Notes: generated by a model from the sequence alone, not told the origin. Positions 1-7,543 are shown, counted from the first letter of the stretch. The stretch is DNA of 11,412 nt from Hemicentrotus pulcherrimus (GCA_003118195.1 BEXV01000813.1:133898-145309); one strand, 5' to 3'. A program made the numbers and translations.

Positions 1-383
1 AGGGAAGTTCTAAATTAGTATTATCTCTTAAATGCAGTTGGAATTTAACTTTTTCAATTTTTTGGCCTGCAACTGGGACATAGTACCTTTAAAGAATCTT
101 TCCTTAAAGTTGCTCATGTGTTGTATATAGAGGGCAGCACACTGACTTGCGTGAGGGAGCATAATACCCGTTGGCTCAGTTTGTTCAGTCTGTTCCTACA
201 TTTATTTACCTTGTTGACACTTGCCTAATTACTACTTTTTTTCTTTCTAGCTTATGGATACCCCCTTATACTACCATGACATGATGTATTTAATTAGAGA
301 ACTACCATGTTTTACTTTATAAGTGTCCTGCCATTTATAGCACAAAATGGATGATGCCCAATTTGACCTTTTCTCATTGGTAG
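1..383 (+). other. FDFT1 intron (3' part)
   Basis: AT-rich sequence upstream of the first visible FDFT1 exon, ending in its acceptor AG at 382-383. I see no coding similarity, RNA gene or repeat with clear ends. The missing upstream exons would have to lie left of position 1. Confidence 0.8.
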
Positions 384-512
384 ATCTCAACGGAGTACAG
401 GGGTTTAGATGAGCATTACAGGGAAGTGATCTCAGATATTTGTCATAAAATGGGAGATGGAATGAGTGAGGTCTTGCAAACGGAAGTCATTACATTACAG
501 GACTGGAATATG
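384..512 (+). CDS. FDFT1: FDFT1 exon: human residues 128-170
   Basis: 43 codons, beginning [15 protein letters not shown] after a CTCATTGGTAG acceptor and ending LQDWNM before a GTAAGC donor. It matches the human stretch that starts ISLEFRNL and runs through DICRRMG to the residue just before catalytic Tyr171. Both ends are phase 0. The acceptor has only a short pyrimidine run, but homology fixes the boundary: the frame is closed by a stop (TAG) at the acceptor itself. Confidence 0.93.
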
Positions 513-3500
513 GTAAGCTTGCCTCATTTCATTGTATTTTTGCCTCTTGAACAACTGACCAAAATGACTAATTGATGTTTTGTTCTTCAGTGTACGTTTG
601 CATGATTTTACACCATATGCTTCTCAAGGCACTCGGCAATTGACAGACTATAATAAGTTAATCCAAATAACTACATGTATGTATACCAAAAAAGAAAAAA
701 AAATTCCTTGTAAAAGTAAACTATTAGACACGATTTGATTTTGACAAAACAAGCTTTTCCATCTATAGGCTTTAGCCAAAGTTATTGTTGGATTAGTATG
801 AAACAAGTTAAATGTTAAGATGAGCGCAGCAGTATTTGTTTGTATGTTTAAAAACATTTCTTTTCGTTAAGTTCCCTGGAAAAATATTGAATAATATTGG
901 TGACCTCTGTATTTTTAAGGCAAGGTCAATGCTAAGCATGTAATAATGTAGCCAGGGTTTGGCGCTAACATACTTCTAGTCGGCATGGACTCCCAAACTA
1001 TATCATAAATGTTAAAACGTTAAAGGGGGTGTAGCATGACGAAAGTACTTGTCTTTCCAGTGGCCCGACTCGGGGCCAATCGGGTATAATACTACTACGG
1101 ACAATGCAACCTCATTATTTACGTGCGTACAACATACGCGAAACCGAAGCGCGAGGAGGACTTCGGTCTGTTTCGCGAACGCTAGCACGCGCTGACTGTT
1201 AATCAAGTCCACTCTTTATGTGCAGTTGTCCAAAAAAAGTCATAGATGTCGTTTACCAGTATTTGCCAGGTGACACTCCCTTTAACAGGGACCCATCTCA
1301 CATGGAGAGAACAATTTTAACATTTGATCCTAGGAAATAACAAGTTGATGTTGAACCGTGATACATTGCTATATATATTTGTCAAACACACTGCACATAT
1401 GGTTCTCTCTGCAGTACTGTCATTATGTAGCCGGTCTGGTGGGCATTGGACTTTCTAAACTCTTCAGTGCCTCCAAGCTAGAGGACCCTATCGTCGGCAA
1501 GGATACGCAACTTTCAAACTCGATGGGGCTGTTCTTGCAGAAGACCAACATCATCCGTGACTACCTGGAGGACAACATCGATAAGCGGGAGTTCTGGCCA
1601 AGAGATGTAAGTAGTAGCTTGTAGCTTGAGAAGAAGAAGATAACACTGCTGCTACTATTGCTGCTGATAATGATGCAGGGTTGCCAAGTAGTACGTTTTT
1701 TGACGTATTAATACGTTTTTTTGGGGGGGGAAATACGTCTGTACGTTTTGCTGTGCCAAAATATGTTTTTTGAAAGTTCCGAGTATAGTTGTGAGAACGA
1801 GCGTATGCATAGTTTTGCTATTGCCTTGTGTTGGCGATTCCTACTGCAGCGAGCACGCATGTACATTGCACACAATACAGGGGATGTACACCACTAAAAG
1901 ACGAGCGCATTTCCCCAGGCCATGCATACACACGCAAATGACATATATCAGTGCACTGCACTACACAGCATAGAACGTCATCGTGTGTTGCGCCGCAATT
2001 CAGCGGCCCTCGTACTCATTGACTAAAATTGATGATGATGATGATGATGATTTGAAGTACCGTATTTGCCGGCGTAAAGGTCACAGTATTTTTGGAAGAG
2101 AAAATATCAAAAAGTCAAGGTGCGGCCTTTACGGTGAAAGAGAGAGAAAAAAAAAAATTCAAGTCAAAAACACGAATTTGTACATATAGGGACAAGGATG
2201 AAAGGTGATGGACATTTCTAGAATAACACATCTTACCGACAATTATGTGTTATATTTTTTTAAATGAAGGGCAAAGTTTTGTCAATCTCGTAAATAAAAT
2301 TCATAACTTACCAACCAAACTCTACCGGTAGATCTAGATTTAAGAGCTAAAGCAACCTCAATCCTCAGATCGCGTGATCGAAGCTATGTTATAGTGCAGT
2401 GCAATGAAATACACAAGAAAAAGCTACTTGCGAAAACATTAAAGTCGGGATAGCTGAGCGGTCTAAGGCGCTGGTTTTGAGTCCAAATCCACATGTATCT
2501 GCAAGAGATCGAATCCTGCCTTCTTCAAAAAGTTTTTATTTTTTTTGCCTTATCACCGGCAAATACGGTAGTATGTGATGTTGATGCTGGTGGTGTTCGT
2601 GTGGCTGATGATGATGATGATGATGATGCAGGGGATGATGGTTAAAATGATGTTATGGTGTTGAAGGGGAATAAGGAGCTGATGATGATGGGGATAATGA
2701 AAGTGACGTTTATGAGGGTGATGATGATGGTAATGGTGATGATGGTAACTTACATTATGATTTACATATACAAGGTACAAGGAATGGTTTTATGGAATCA
2801 TGATACTTGCGTTCTTCAATTTTCAGTCATAACTTAAGCCCCATATCATGATTCCAACAAAGTAAAGCCTTTGTTGTCCATATGTTCATTTCTAAAGTTG
2901 TCATGCATCTCTCTCTCTCTCTCTCTCTCTCTTTCCATCCTTGAATTAGGTATGGAGCAAGTACGGCAAGAAACTGAGTGACTTCCAAGAGAAGGAAAAC
3001 ATCACCCCAGCACTGCACTGCCTCAACGAACTCATCACGAATGCCCTGGAACATGTACCCGATGTCATCAAATACATGTCTCGCCTTCGCAACCAAACTG
3101 TCTTCAACTTTTGTGCAATTCCTCAGGTAATCTGAAATTCTATTTCATGAGATAAAATAATGAACAGTGAATGAAGTGAAAAAGAAATTAAAATGAAATC
3201 CATAGTTTTGTGTTGAGTATCAAAAGATACACATGCGAGATATTTATTATGTTTCCGTCCATGCTTTAGAATTTATTATCATAGTGTAAATATCAGAAAA
3301 GAATGCAGCCTTATCGGGTCTGACATTACTTTACTGTACATTTCCCTGCATTGTAATCTCTAATGTCCATACAAAATCACAGACATGTTCATGTACATCT
3401 ATTTTGGAATCAAAAGTCGTACATGTAGGTCAGATATTTTTAAAATAAATATTTGTTGATAGTCTGCTTGGGGAGAAAATAAAAACTTCATAGTAGCTTT

Positions 3501-4883
3501 CTATTGCCCATATCTTGCTATTTATCTATTGCAACATCTAAATAATATGCCAAGTCTTTTAGGGGCTTACCAAAACTGTACATAGGCTTCAGAGGCAGAG
3601 TGGGATAATGTTTCTGTGTGTGGTTCTAGACCATGAGTATTTGGCAGGTTTCAATGGTCGTTCAAGTTCAAGTTCAAGTTCAAGTTCAAGTTCAAGTTTA
3701 AGGTTCAAGTCATTAGTAAAAAAAATCCTTAAGCAATAAACTAGAGAAAATTTTTCTGAATTTCAGAGAGAATCCTGAAATTGAAATAGTAATGTGATGC
3801 ACATGATTTGTATTTATCTTGTTGTACAGGTAATGGCTATAGCAACACTGGCCAAGTGTTATAACAACCGTAATGTATTCTCTGGAGTGGTCAAGATTCG
3901 CAAGGGTCAAGCAGTCGGCCTCATGATGGAAGCCACATGTTTTCAGAGTCTGAGGCGTATCCTGTATAAATATGCTCAGGAGGTGAGTTTATATAATGAT
4001 AATGGTATTCCTTCCTCCTCCTCCTCCCACTATTGTTATCACCATTGCCAACATCATCATCATCACCGTTATCATCAACATCACGACTATCACCACCATC
4101 ATCATCATCAATAGAATCATCAGCTTCATCAAAATATTATGCATCACAATTTAAGCAATGAATAACATCAGAATATAAAGAATCTTCAGGCTTATAGTAG
4201 TTTTTTAAGACCGTCTACTTACGATATCATCTGCTAAGAGCCAGAAAGGCGTTGTAGCTTTGTTAAGATATGATGTAATAAACTGCTGTGTTAAAGAAAA
4301 TATGATGAAGTAATTGTAATTTGCTTCTCATTTCTGCATCTTAAAACACCAAGGAAGGGTTAGTAAATACACGTAGGACCTTTATTGCAAGCAGTACCGG
4401 TAGTCATTTATTTACACCTAATTTTTTAATATAAAAATGCTGCTCATAAACTTAAACATTGATTTTAATGCCCTTATAAATCTCAGCAGATGATACAAGT
4501 TCATGGGGATTGACTTGTAGTATTTTTTTTTTTTAGAGCTTATTTTTGTTTTTGTTATGTTTTCTGGAGTTAAATCTCTCTTAACTTCAGTCTTGAAATT
4601 CTGGTTTAAATGACGTCAAAGCTGTCTGTCACTCATGATGAATAATTTTTCTTCTCCCTTCCTTTCATGTTTCATGTAGATTGGGAAAACCATTCCCCCT
4701 GGCGATCCATCCGCTCCCAAGACCCAGAAGATCGTCAGCACCGTCACGTCACTGGGAGAGGAAACCATGATCACAGGGTACAACCTCTTCCCACCTCTCT
4801 ATGTTTCCATGGCGATCATGCTTGCCCTCATCATCTATAACTACTGGAGTACGTTGGTTCTTCTTGGGGATCAGTTAGACTGA
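384..4883 (+). CDS. FDFT1: Squalene synthase (FDFT1), 3' five coding exons; 5' part outside window
   Basis: Spliced coding sequence is join(384-512, 1415-1606, 2950-3126, 3830-3982, 4680-4883): 284 codons plus TGA. Squalene synthase condenses two farnesyl diphosphates to presqualene diphosphate, then reduces this with NADPH to squalene; it is ER-anchored and is the first committed step to sterols. Seen here: [10 protein letters not shown] with the catalytic Tyr (human Tyr171), the second Asp-rich Mg-diphosphate motif DYLED (human 219-223), FCAIPQ (human Phe288 to Gln293, second half-reaction), KIRKGQAV (human 315-322, the flexible loop linked to NADPH), and a C-terminal hydrophobic anchor. 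Codon counts of the first four exons equal human residues 128-344 with no gaps. Human FDFT1 has 417 residues, so about 127 N-terminal residues, including the first Asp-rich motif, lie upstream. No frameshift or internal stop is seen, so the gene looks functional. Identity is close to certain; human numbering is from memory of the family. Confidence 0.97.
513..1414 (+). other. FDFT1 intron, ~0.9 kb, with a TTAA-flanked repeat
   Basis: GTAAGC to CTGCAG intron, phase 0. The left half (513-1019) is plain AT-rich sequence with no feature that I can support. The right half holds the TTAA-flanked element at 1020-1285. Frames open on the minus strand at 648-857 and 1012-1212 show no recognisable protein; the second is just the repeat in translation. 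Confidence 0.85.
1020..1285. mobile_element. TTAA-flanked MITE-like element (~260 bp)
   Basis: TTAA at 1020-1023 and 1282-1285 bracket inverted ends: left AGGGGGTGT, right (reverse complement) AGGGAGTGT, 8 of 9 matching. The interior is more GC-rich than the surrounding intron. It holds an imperfect hairpin at 1137-1177 (CGCGAAACCGAAG against its complement with a four-base bulge) and a small one at about 1063-1078 (GGCCC/GGGCC). No transposase is encoded, so it would be non-autonomous. TTAA duplications are typical of piggyBac-type transposons; assignment to that superfamily is inference. Confidence 0.6.
1415..1606 (+). CDS. FDFT1: FDFT1 exon: catalytic Tyr and second Asp-rich motif
   Basis: 64 codons. 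The exon opens with the codon for the catalytic tyrosine (TAC at 1415-1417; [14 protein letters not shown]) after a CTCTCTGCAG acceptor. It continues through [19 protein letters not shown] and DYLED, the second Mg-binding Asp-rich motif, and ends REFWPRD before GTAAGT. Both boundaries are phase 0. This is the most conserved part of the family and identifies the gene by itself. Confidence 0.97.
1691..1772 (+). repeat. Cluster of TACGTTTT-type motifs with a palindrome
   Basis: Variants of TACGTTTTTT occur at 1692, 1712, 1742 and, degenerate, at 1761. Between the first two lies CGTATTAATACG (1704-1715), a perfect 12-base palindrome; a run of eight G follows at 1723-1730. It could be a degenerate satellite or the end of an old transposon; I cannot define its borders. 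Confidence 0.4.
2031..2051 (+). repeat. (GAT)7 microsatellite
   Basis: Seven GAT units, ending seven bases before the left end of the TA-flanked element at 2058. Confidence 0.95.
2126..2133. repeat. Subterminal inverted repeat of the TA element
   Basis: CCTTTACG, the exact reverse complement of CGTAAAGG at 2073-2080; the pair sits directly inside the left terminal repeat and could form a hairpin with a 45-base loop. Confidence 0.55.
2321..2332. repeat. 12-base palindrome TCTACCGGTAGA
   Basis: Perfect palindrome inside the TA-flanked element. Function unknown; may be chance. Confidence 0.5.
2444..2527 (+). pseudogene. tRNA-Leu/Ser-like pseudogene with pol III A and B boxes
   Basis: GTCGGGATAGCTGAGCGG followed by TCTAAGGCGCTGG is almost identical to the 5' half of eukaryotic tRNA-Leu, including the A box (TAGCTGAGCGG, 2451-2461). 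ATCGAATCC (2508-2516) is a near-consensus B box, with flanks GCAAG and CCTGC forming a T-stem with one mismatch but a nine-base loop instead of seven. The 3' acceptor strand does not pair with GTCGGGA, and the anticodon stem is poor, so it is not a working tRNA. T runs at 2533-2546 could stop pol III. It is best read as a decayed tRNA or the head of a tRNA-derived SINE. It lies within the TA-flanked element. Confidence 0.6.
2533..2546 (+). terminator. T-runs that could act as pol III terminator
   Basis: Five T, one A, then eight T, starting about six bases after the tRNA-like segment. Runs of four or more T stop RNA polymerase III. Relevant only if the tRNA-like promoter is active. Confidence 0.35.
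2607..2755 (+). repeat. GAT-rich microsatellite, perfect at 2607-2628
   Basis: Seven perfect GAT units (2607-2628), then a degenerate GAT/GGT tract to about 2755. It accounts for the open frames rich in His on the minus strand and Met on the plus strand. Confidence 0.9.
2908..2933 (+). repeat. CT dinucleotide microsatellite
   Basis: About 12 uninterrupted TC units, ending 16 bases before the acceptor AG (2948-2949) of the VWSKYGKKL exon. It probably serves as the polypyrimidine tract of that splice site. Confidence 0.9.
2950..3126 (+). CDS. FDFT1: FDFT1 exon: VWSKYGKKL to FCAIPQ
   Basis: 59 codons. Starts [12 protein letters not shown], continues through [16 protein letters not shown] and [10 protein letters not shown], and ends FCAIPQ, the segment tied to the second half-reaction (human Phe288 = TTT at 3109-3111; Gln293 = CAG at 3124-3126). 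The acceptor is TTGAATTAG and the donor GTAATC. Phase 0 at both ends. A CT microsatellite lies just upstream of the acceptor. Confidence 0.96.
3127..3829 (+). other. FDFT1 intron, ~0.7 kb
   Basis: Phase 0 intron, GTAATC to GTACAG. Plain AT-rich sequence apart from the TTCAAG hexamer array at 3661-3696. No coding signal is seen on either strand. Confidence 0.85.
3661..3696 (+). repeat. (TTCAAG)6 minisatellite
   Basis: Six perfect TTCAAG units followed by a degenerate unit to about 3710. Not a known telomere motif. Intronic. Confidence 0.95.
3830..3982 (+). CDS. FDFT1: FDFT1 exon: [13 protein letters not shown] and KIRKGQAV loop
   Basis: 51 codons. Starts [19 protein letters not shown], contains KIRKGQAV (the J-K loop of human squalene synthase, linked to NADPH binding) and LMMEAT, and ends LYKYAQE. 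The acceptor is TTGTTGTACAG and the donor GTGAGT. Phase 0 at both ends. The region after LMMEAT (CFQSLRRI) differs from the human enzyme, as expected for a variable helix. Confidence 0.96.
3983..4679 (+). other. FDFT1 intron, ~0.7 kb, with CTC and CAT repeats
   Basis: Phase 0 intron, GTGAGT to CATGTAG. The first 130 bases hold CTC and degenerate CAT trinucleotide repeats; a run of T lies at about 4525-4536. A perfect TGACGTCA palindrome sits at 4611-4618; it may be chance. The rest is AT-rich with no feature that I can support. Confidence 0.85.
4012..4112 (+). repeat. CTC then CAT trinucleotide repeats
   Basis: Four to five CTC units (about 4013-4027) followed by a degenerate ATC/CAC tract to 4112, just inside the intron after the KIRKGQAV exon. 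The apparent extension of that exon into a His-rich tail is this repeat read past the GTGAGT donor. Confidence 0.85.
4680..4883 (+). CDS. FDFT1: FDFT1 last coding exon: linker and C-terminal membrane anchor
   Basis: 67 codons plus TGA (4881-4883), after a TTTCATGTAG acceptor. The start, [18 protein letters not shown], matches the human IYHRIPDSDPSSSKTRQI region. A polar linker follows, then a hydrophobic span at exon residues ~38-63 ([18 protein letters not shown] and on to LVLLG), the expected ER membrane anchor. The tail ends GDQLD, shorter than the human tail (67 versus 73 residues for the matching part). The C-terminus is poorly conserved across the family, so the anchor call rests on hydrophobicity and position. 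Confidence 0.93.
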   Translation: MGKTIPPGDPSAPKTQKIVSTVTSLGEETMITGYNLFPPLYVSMAIMLALIIYNYWSTLVLLGDQLD

Positions 4884-5447
4884 GTAATGGACTCAAGATG
4901 GACCCCGATGGACTCTTATTGTAGAGTTTTTATACCTCCATTATACTGGACAGAGAAACTTGTAAGCAGAAGGCTTCAGACTTTATAGCATCGCAAAGAA
5001 AATTGCATTTTTAGTATTAATCCATCCAGTTCACCATGCTTTTTGAATAACAAACTTCTATGTTACATAAAAAATGTAATGGCAGTATTAAACATTTTAA
5101 GATGAAAGATGACGCTGGTGTATTGCATTGTGTGTATCATAAGGAAGGAGGAGAGGTGTTGAGATAAAGCTTAAATATTCTTGGGGATCCAGTTCTGGCA
5201 TCGTATTCAGCCGAGGAAGAATGAAGAGGAATTTGTGAAGGAATGTCTGTGATACTTATATTTTTTTTCTTCACTGATGCTTATTTTCCCTGACTTCTGA
5301 CAAAGCAAGTACCAACCAGTGGACCTTCATTTTTTAGTCCGTAACAGATGGAATTGGTAATTTAGGATGGTTGGCTTATCAAAAGACATCACTGCATCTA
5401 CATTCGTCTTTTACTCTGGACAGTTGCTTACTGGAATTTATATATCA

Positions 5448-5453
5448 AATAAA
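5448..5453 (+). terminator. Proximal poly(A) signal AATAAA for FDFT1
   Basis: Canonical AATAAA 565 bases after the stop codon, followed about 33 bases later by a GT-rich stretch (CTTGTGTTGGT, about 5486-5496), the usual layout of a cleavage site. It is the first such signal downstream of FDFT1, so it is my preferred mRNA end. Confidence 0.6.
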
Positions 5454-5608
5454 TGATGGGTCTAGTGAATATCGGTCAAACCAACTTGTGTTGGTATGAC
5501 TACCACCATGGCACTACCGGTAATATCTTTTGGCAAGACATTAACAAGATGTATAACATGGTGTCTGTTATGATGAAATGCTATGAGTGCCTGGGGCATT
5601 TTGCATGG

Positions 5609-5631
5609 TACCCTGGCTAAAGCCAGGGGTA
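5609..5631 (+). other. Stem-loop TACCCTGGC / GCCAGGGGTA
   Basis: Nine paired bases with one bulged G around a TAAA loop. It lies ~155 bases past the proximal poly(A) signal, so it would be in the mRNA only if the longer 3' UTR is used. Function unknown. Confidence 0.45.
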
Positions 5632-5950
5632 ATGATAAACTTTATATCCAGTTGTTTGCTTTTGAATATATATCTTGTTTACTTTTTTGTTGGTTAGGTG
5701 CCCTTGTACCATGGAAACATTAACAAGTTATTACATTGTCATTGTCAATATATATGTTTCTGTGTGTGTAGTTCAGGTCCTCTGTTTTACAAAGAGATAT
5801 ATTTTTTTTCAGATGAAATGCTGGGAATCCAGACAATTTTGTCTTTACCGTATTCTTATGTGTAGACACCATCATAGGTACAAAAATATTTATATCATTG
5901 ATTTGTGTAAATGATCATATCATGGAATATGCAATTATATTTGAAAATGA

Positions 5951-5958
5951 TGTAAATA
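5951..5958 (+). promoter_or_regulatory. Possible Pumilio (PUF) binding site TGTAAATA
   Basis: Matches the PUF consensus UGUANAUA exactly. It would matter only if the FDFT1 3' UTR extends beyond the proximal poly(A) signal. An eight-base match is weak alone. Confidence 0.25.
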
Positions 5959-6562
5959 TACTGTAGAAAACAGATAATCATAAAATATAAAGAAAATGCA
6001 TTGAGGGAGAGACAGAGAACAAAAGACAGAAGATCTGTTTATTAATGTTATCTGTGCTACATCATATTTTTTCTAAGTTCAACTTGGGTTCCATTGGAGC
6101 CCTATTTGCAGGATTTTATGTTATCCTTTACCTATAGAATGCTGGGCAGAGGTTTTTAGGTTGATTTTCATACATTCTAACTGTACACAAGTCATGTTAC
6201 TCAGGTGATTAGTACATTTAAAAGTGTATCGTGGCGGCACCAACTCAACCATGGACATTGTGTACGGAATGGTTTGTGGTGGCACTTTTCAGTGGAGTGC
6301 TCTCTGCTGATAATGTGATCGATCACAGAATCTGAGTTTCTGCCAGCCTTTTGGACTTTATTGTATTTTATCAAGCATTTCAACATCAGATGTGCTGTTT
6401 AAGTGTGTATGGTAATTATGCAGTGGACTAAGATTTCCTGTATCGGTACACTGAAAGATTATGATGCTTCTTTCAACTTTGTTGCATCAAAGCATTTATT
6501 TTCTTTCCTTCTTAGCCAAATCTTGTAGATGTATCACTGTGTTTATGGGCATTAAGTCTAAA

Positions 6563-6670
6563 ACCTTGGTCACACTGCCAAACCGAAGGATTCTTGACTA
6601 TAGGGCTAATTCAACTTTATTTTTGGGTCTGTTGTCAATCTGTTGTCGGTCTTGTCGGTGTGACTGAGGT
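6563..6670. mobile_element. Small foldback repeat (~108 bp)
   Basis: ACCTTGGTCACACTGCCA at 6563-6580 faces an imperfect inverted copy at about 6653-6670 (reverse complement ACCTCAGTCACACCGACA), 14 of 18 matching, and weaker pairing continues inward (ACCGAAG against ACCGACA). Borders ACCT/AGGT are compatible with a short non-autonomous DNA transposon, but I see no clear target duplication. Confidence 0.5.
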
Positions 6671-6918
6671 GATAGAATAGAGCGTGAACATTGGATGGAA
6701 AGGAATTTCTTATTTTTCACAAGCTTTTCATCCAAATCGTGATATGTTCACAATATGTTAATATTACTGAGATAATGCATCTGAATTTGTTGTATTTATT
6801 GTGATTTTGTATAGCAGCTGCACAAATTATGAAAAAGCATTGGCATTTATTTCATTGCAATGGGCAACATTGCTCAAAATACTGTGTATATGTATGTGTT
6901 TATGCTGTAAATGAATAC

Positions 6919-6935
6919 ATTAAATTGCAATTAAA
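6919..6935 (+). terminator. Possible middle poly(A) signals (two ATTAAA)
   Basis: ATTAAA at 6919-6924 and 6930-6935, followed by a GT-rich stretch (TGTGTGGTTGTAT, about 6959-6971). ATTAAA is the commonest variant of the signal. Candidate alternative end for FDFT1. Confidence 0.35.
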
Positions 6936-7205
6936 ACATGTACAAAAGTAAGAAGCATGTGTGGTTGTATATTACTTAATAAGCCTGCACTGATGTATGT
7001 TTCACTTGTAATATCTGCCCGAGGATGCAGCACTTCTCATTTAAATCAAGAGAGTATTTTAGAACAGCAGAAACAAAATTTGGGCAGTGATACTAGTGAG
7101 ATTGCCTATCGAATCGTTTTAGTTGCAATTTATTCTCATTTCATGCTTTATGATGGGGTCCTACCCAGGCTCCCTCATTGGCATTTGTGTAGTTATCTGT
7201 AAGGG

Positions 7206-7412
7206 GAAACAAGAGAAAAGAAGAGAAGAGAAGAGGGAGAGAGAGTGAGAAAGTTTTTTATAAACTTGATATTAGCCAGCTTTGGGAAGGACCCAAATAT
7301 CTAAAGATTGTGGTGAAGATGTGTCATTTGAAGTGCGGACAGAGAAAATATGGGGAAATGTAAAGAGAAGAGGAAGAAAGAGAGAGATAGAGGAGAGAAA
7401 GTCATGGTTACA
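7206..7412 (+). repeat. GA-rich low-complexity tracts
   Basis: GAGAAAAGAAGAGAAGAGA-type purine tract (about 7210-7255) and a second GA-rich stretch (about 7360-7410). These explain the Lys/Arg/Glu-rich frames on the plus strand and the Phe/Leu/Ser-rich frame on the minus strand; I do not regard those as genes. Confidence 0.8.
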
Positions 7413-7537
7413 AGGAGGAAAGAAAAGGAAGCTGTTGAGACTAAGCCAAATTTCATCCCTCTCTTTCCCCACTTGTCATCTCATCCCAACTTCACGTTTC
7501 CCAAAAATACTCGGATCTGTATTCGTTGTAATTTTTA

Positions 7538-7543
7538 AATAAA
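7538..7543 (+). terminator. Distal poly(A) signal AATAAA
   Basis: Canonical AATAAA in the context TTTTTAAATAAAGACTG, with a T/G-rich stretch within 30 bases. It is the last plus-strand AATAAA before the intergenic repeat and could end a long FDFT1 3' UTR. Confidence 0.4.

Larger units (their letters stand above)
2058..2570. mobile_element. TA-flanked MITE-like element with 15-bp perfect inverted ends
   Basis: TACCGTATTTGCCGG at 2058-2072 is repeated in perfect inverted form at 2556-2570. Both copies include a terminal TA, as expected for a TA target duplication (Tc1/mariner/pogo-type insertion). A second, subterminal inverted pair CGTAAAGG/CCTTTACG lies at 2073-2080 and 2126-2133. At about 513 bp with no transposase frame it is a non-autonomous element. 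A tRNA-like segment lies inside near the right end. GAT-rich sequence lies on both sides, so it may have inserted into a GAT tract. Superfamily is inferred from the TA alone. Confidence 0.75.
1607..2949 (+). other. FDFT1 intron, ~1.3 kb, repeat-rich
   Basis: Longest intron inside the window, phase 0, GTAAGT to TTAG. It contains a cluster of TACGTTTT-type motifs (1691-1772), GAT microsatellites, the TA-flanked MITE-like element (2058-2570) with a tRNA-like segment, and a CT microsatellite at the acceptor. Its open frames encode only repeat-derived low-complexity peptides (Asp, His or Met runs). Confidence 0.85.

Noticed and set aside
2553..2780. His-rich minus-strand and Met-rich plus-strand frames, metal-binding-like in look
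   Set aside because: Direct translation of GAT repeats; no conserved context.
2827..3096. 89-residue minus-strand frame
   Set aside because: Antisense shadow of the FDFT1 exon at 2950-3126 plus the CT repeat (Arg/Glu alternation).
4012..4112. Spaced repeats that might suggest a CRISPR array
   Set aside because: Simple trinucleotide repeats with no fixed repeat-spacer layout, in a eukaryotic intron.
3794..4114. 106-residue frame covering an FDFT1 exon and ending in a His-rich tail
   Set aside because: Only the middle (3830-3982) is exon. The start is intron and the His-rich tail is the CAT microsatellite read past the GTGAGT donor.
4611..4618. TGACGTCA (CRE) in the last FDFT1 intron
   Set aside because: A single 8-base match far from any promoter; too weak to call a regulatory site.
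6221..6290. Two GTGG(C/T)GGCAC motifs 50 bases apart
   Set aside because: Short imperfect direct repeat with no defined borders or partner structure.
6957..7202. 81-residue plus-strand frame
   Set aside because: Atypical composition for a gene, no family resemblance, and probably 3' UTR or intergenic.
7272..7542. Overlapping Lys/Glu-rich and Leu/Phe/Ser-rich frames
   Set aside because: GA-rich low-complexity DNA open on both strands; no homology, no splice context.
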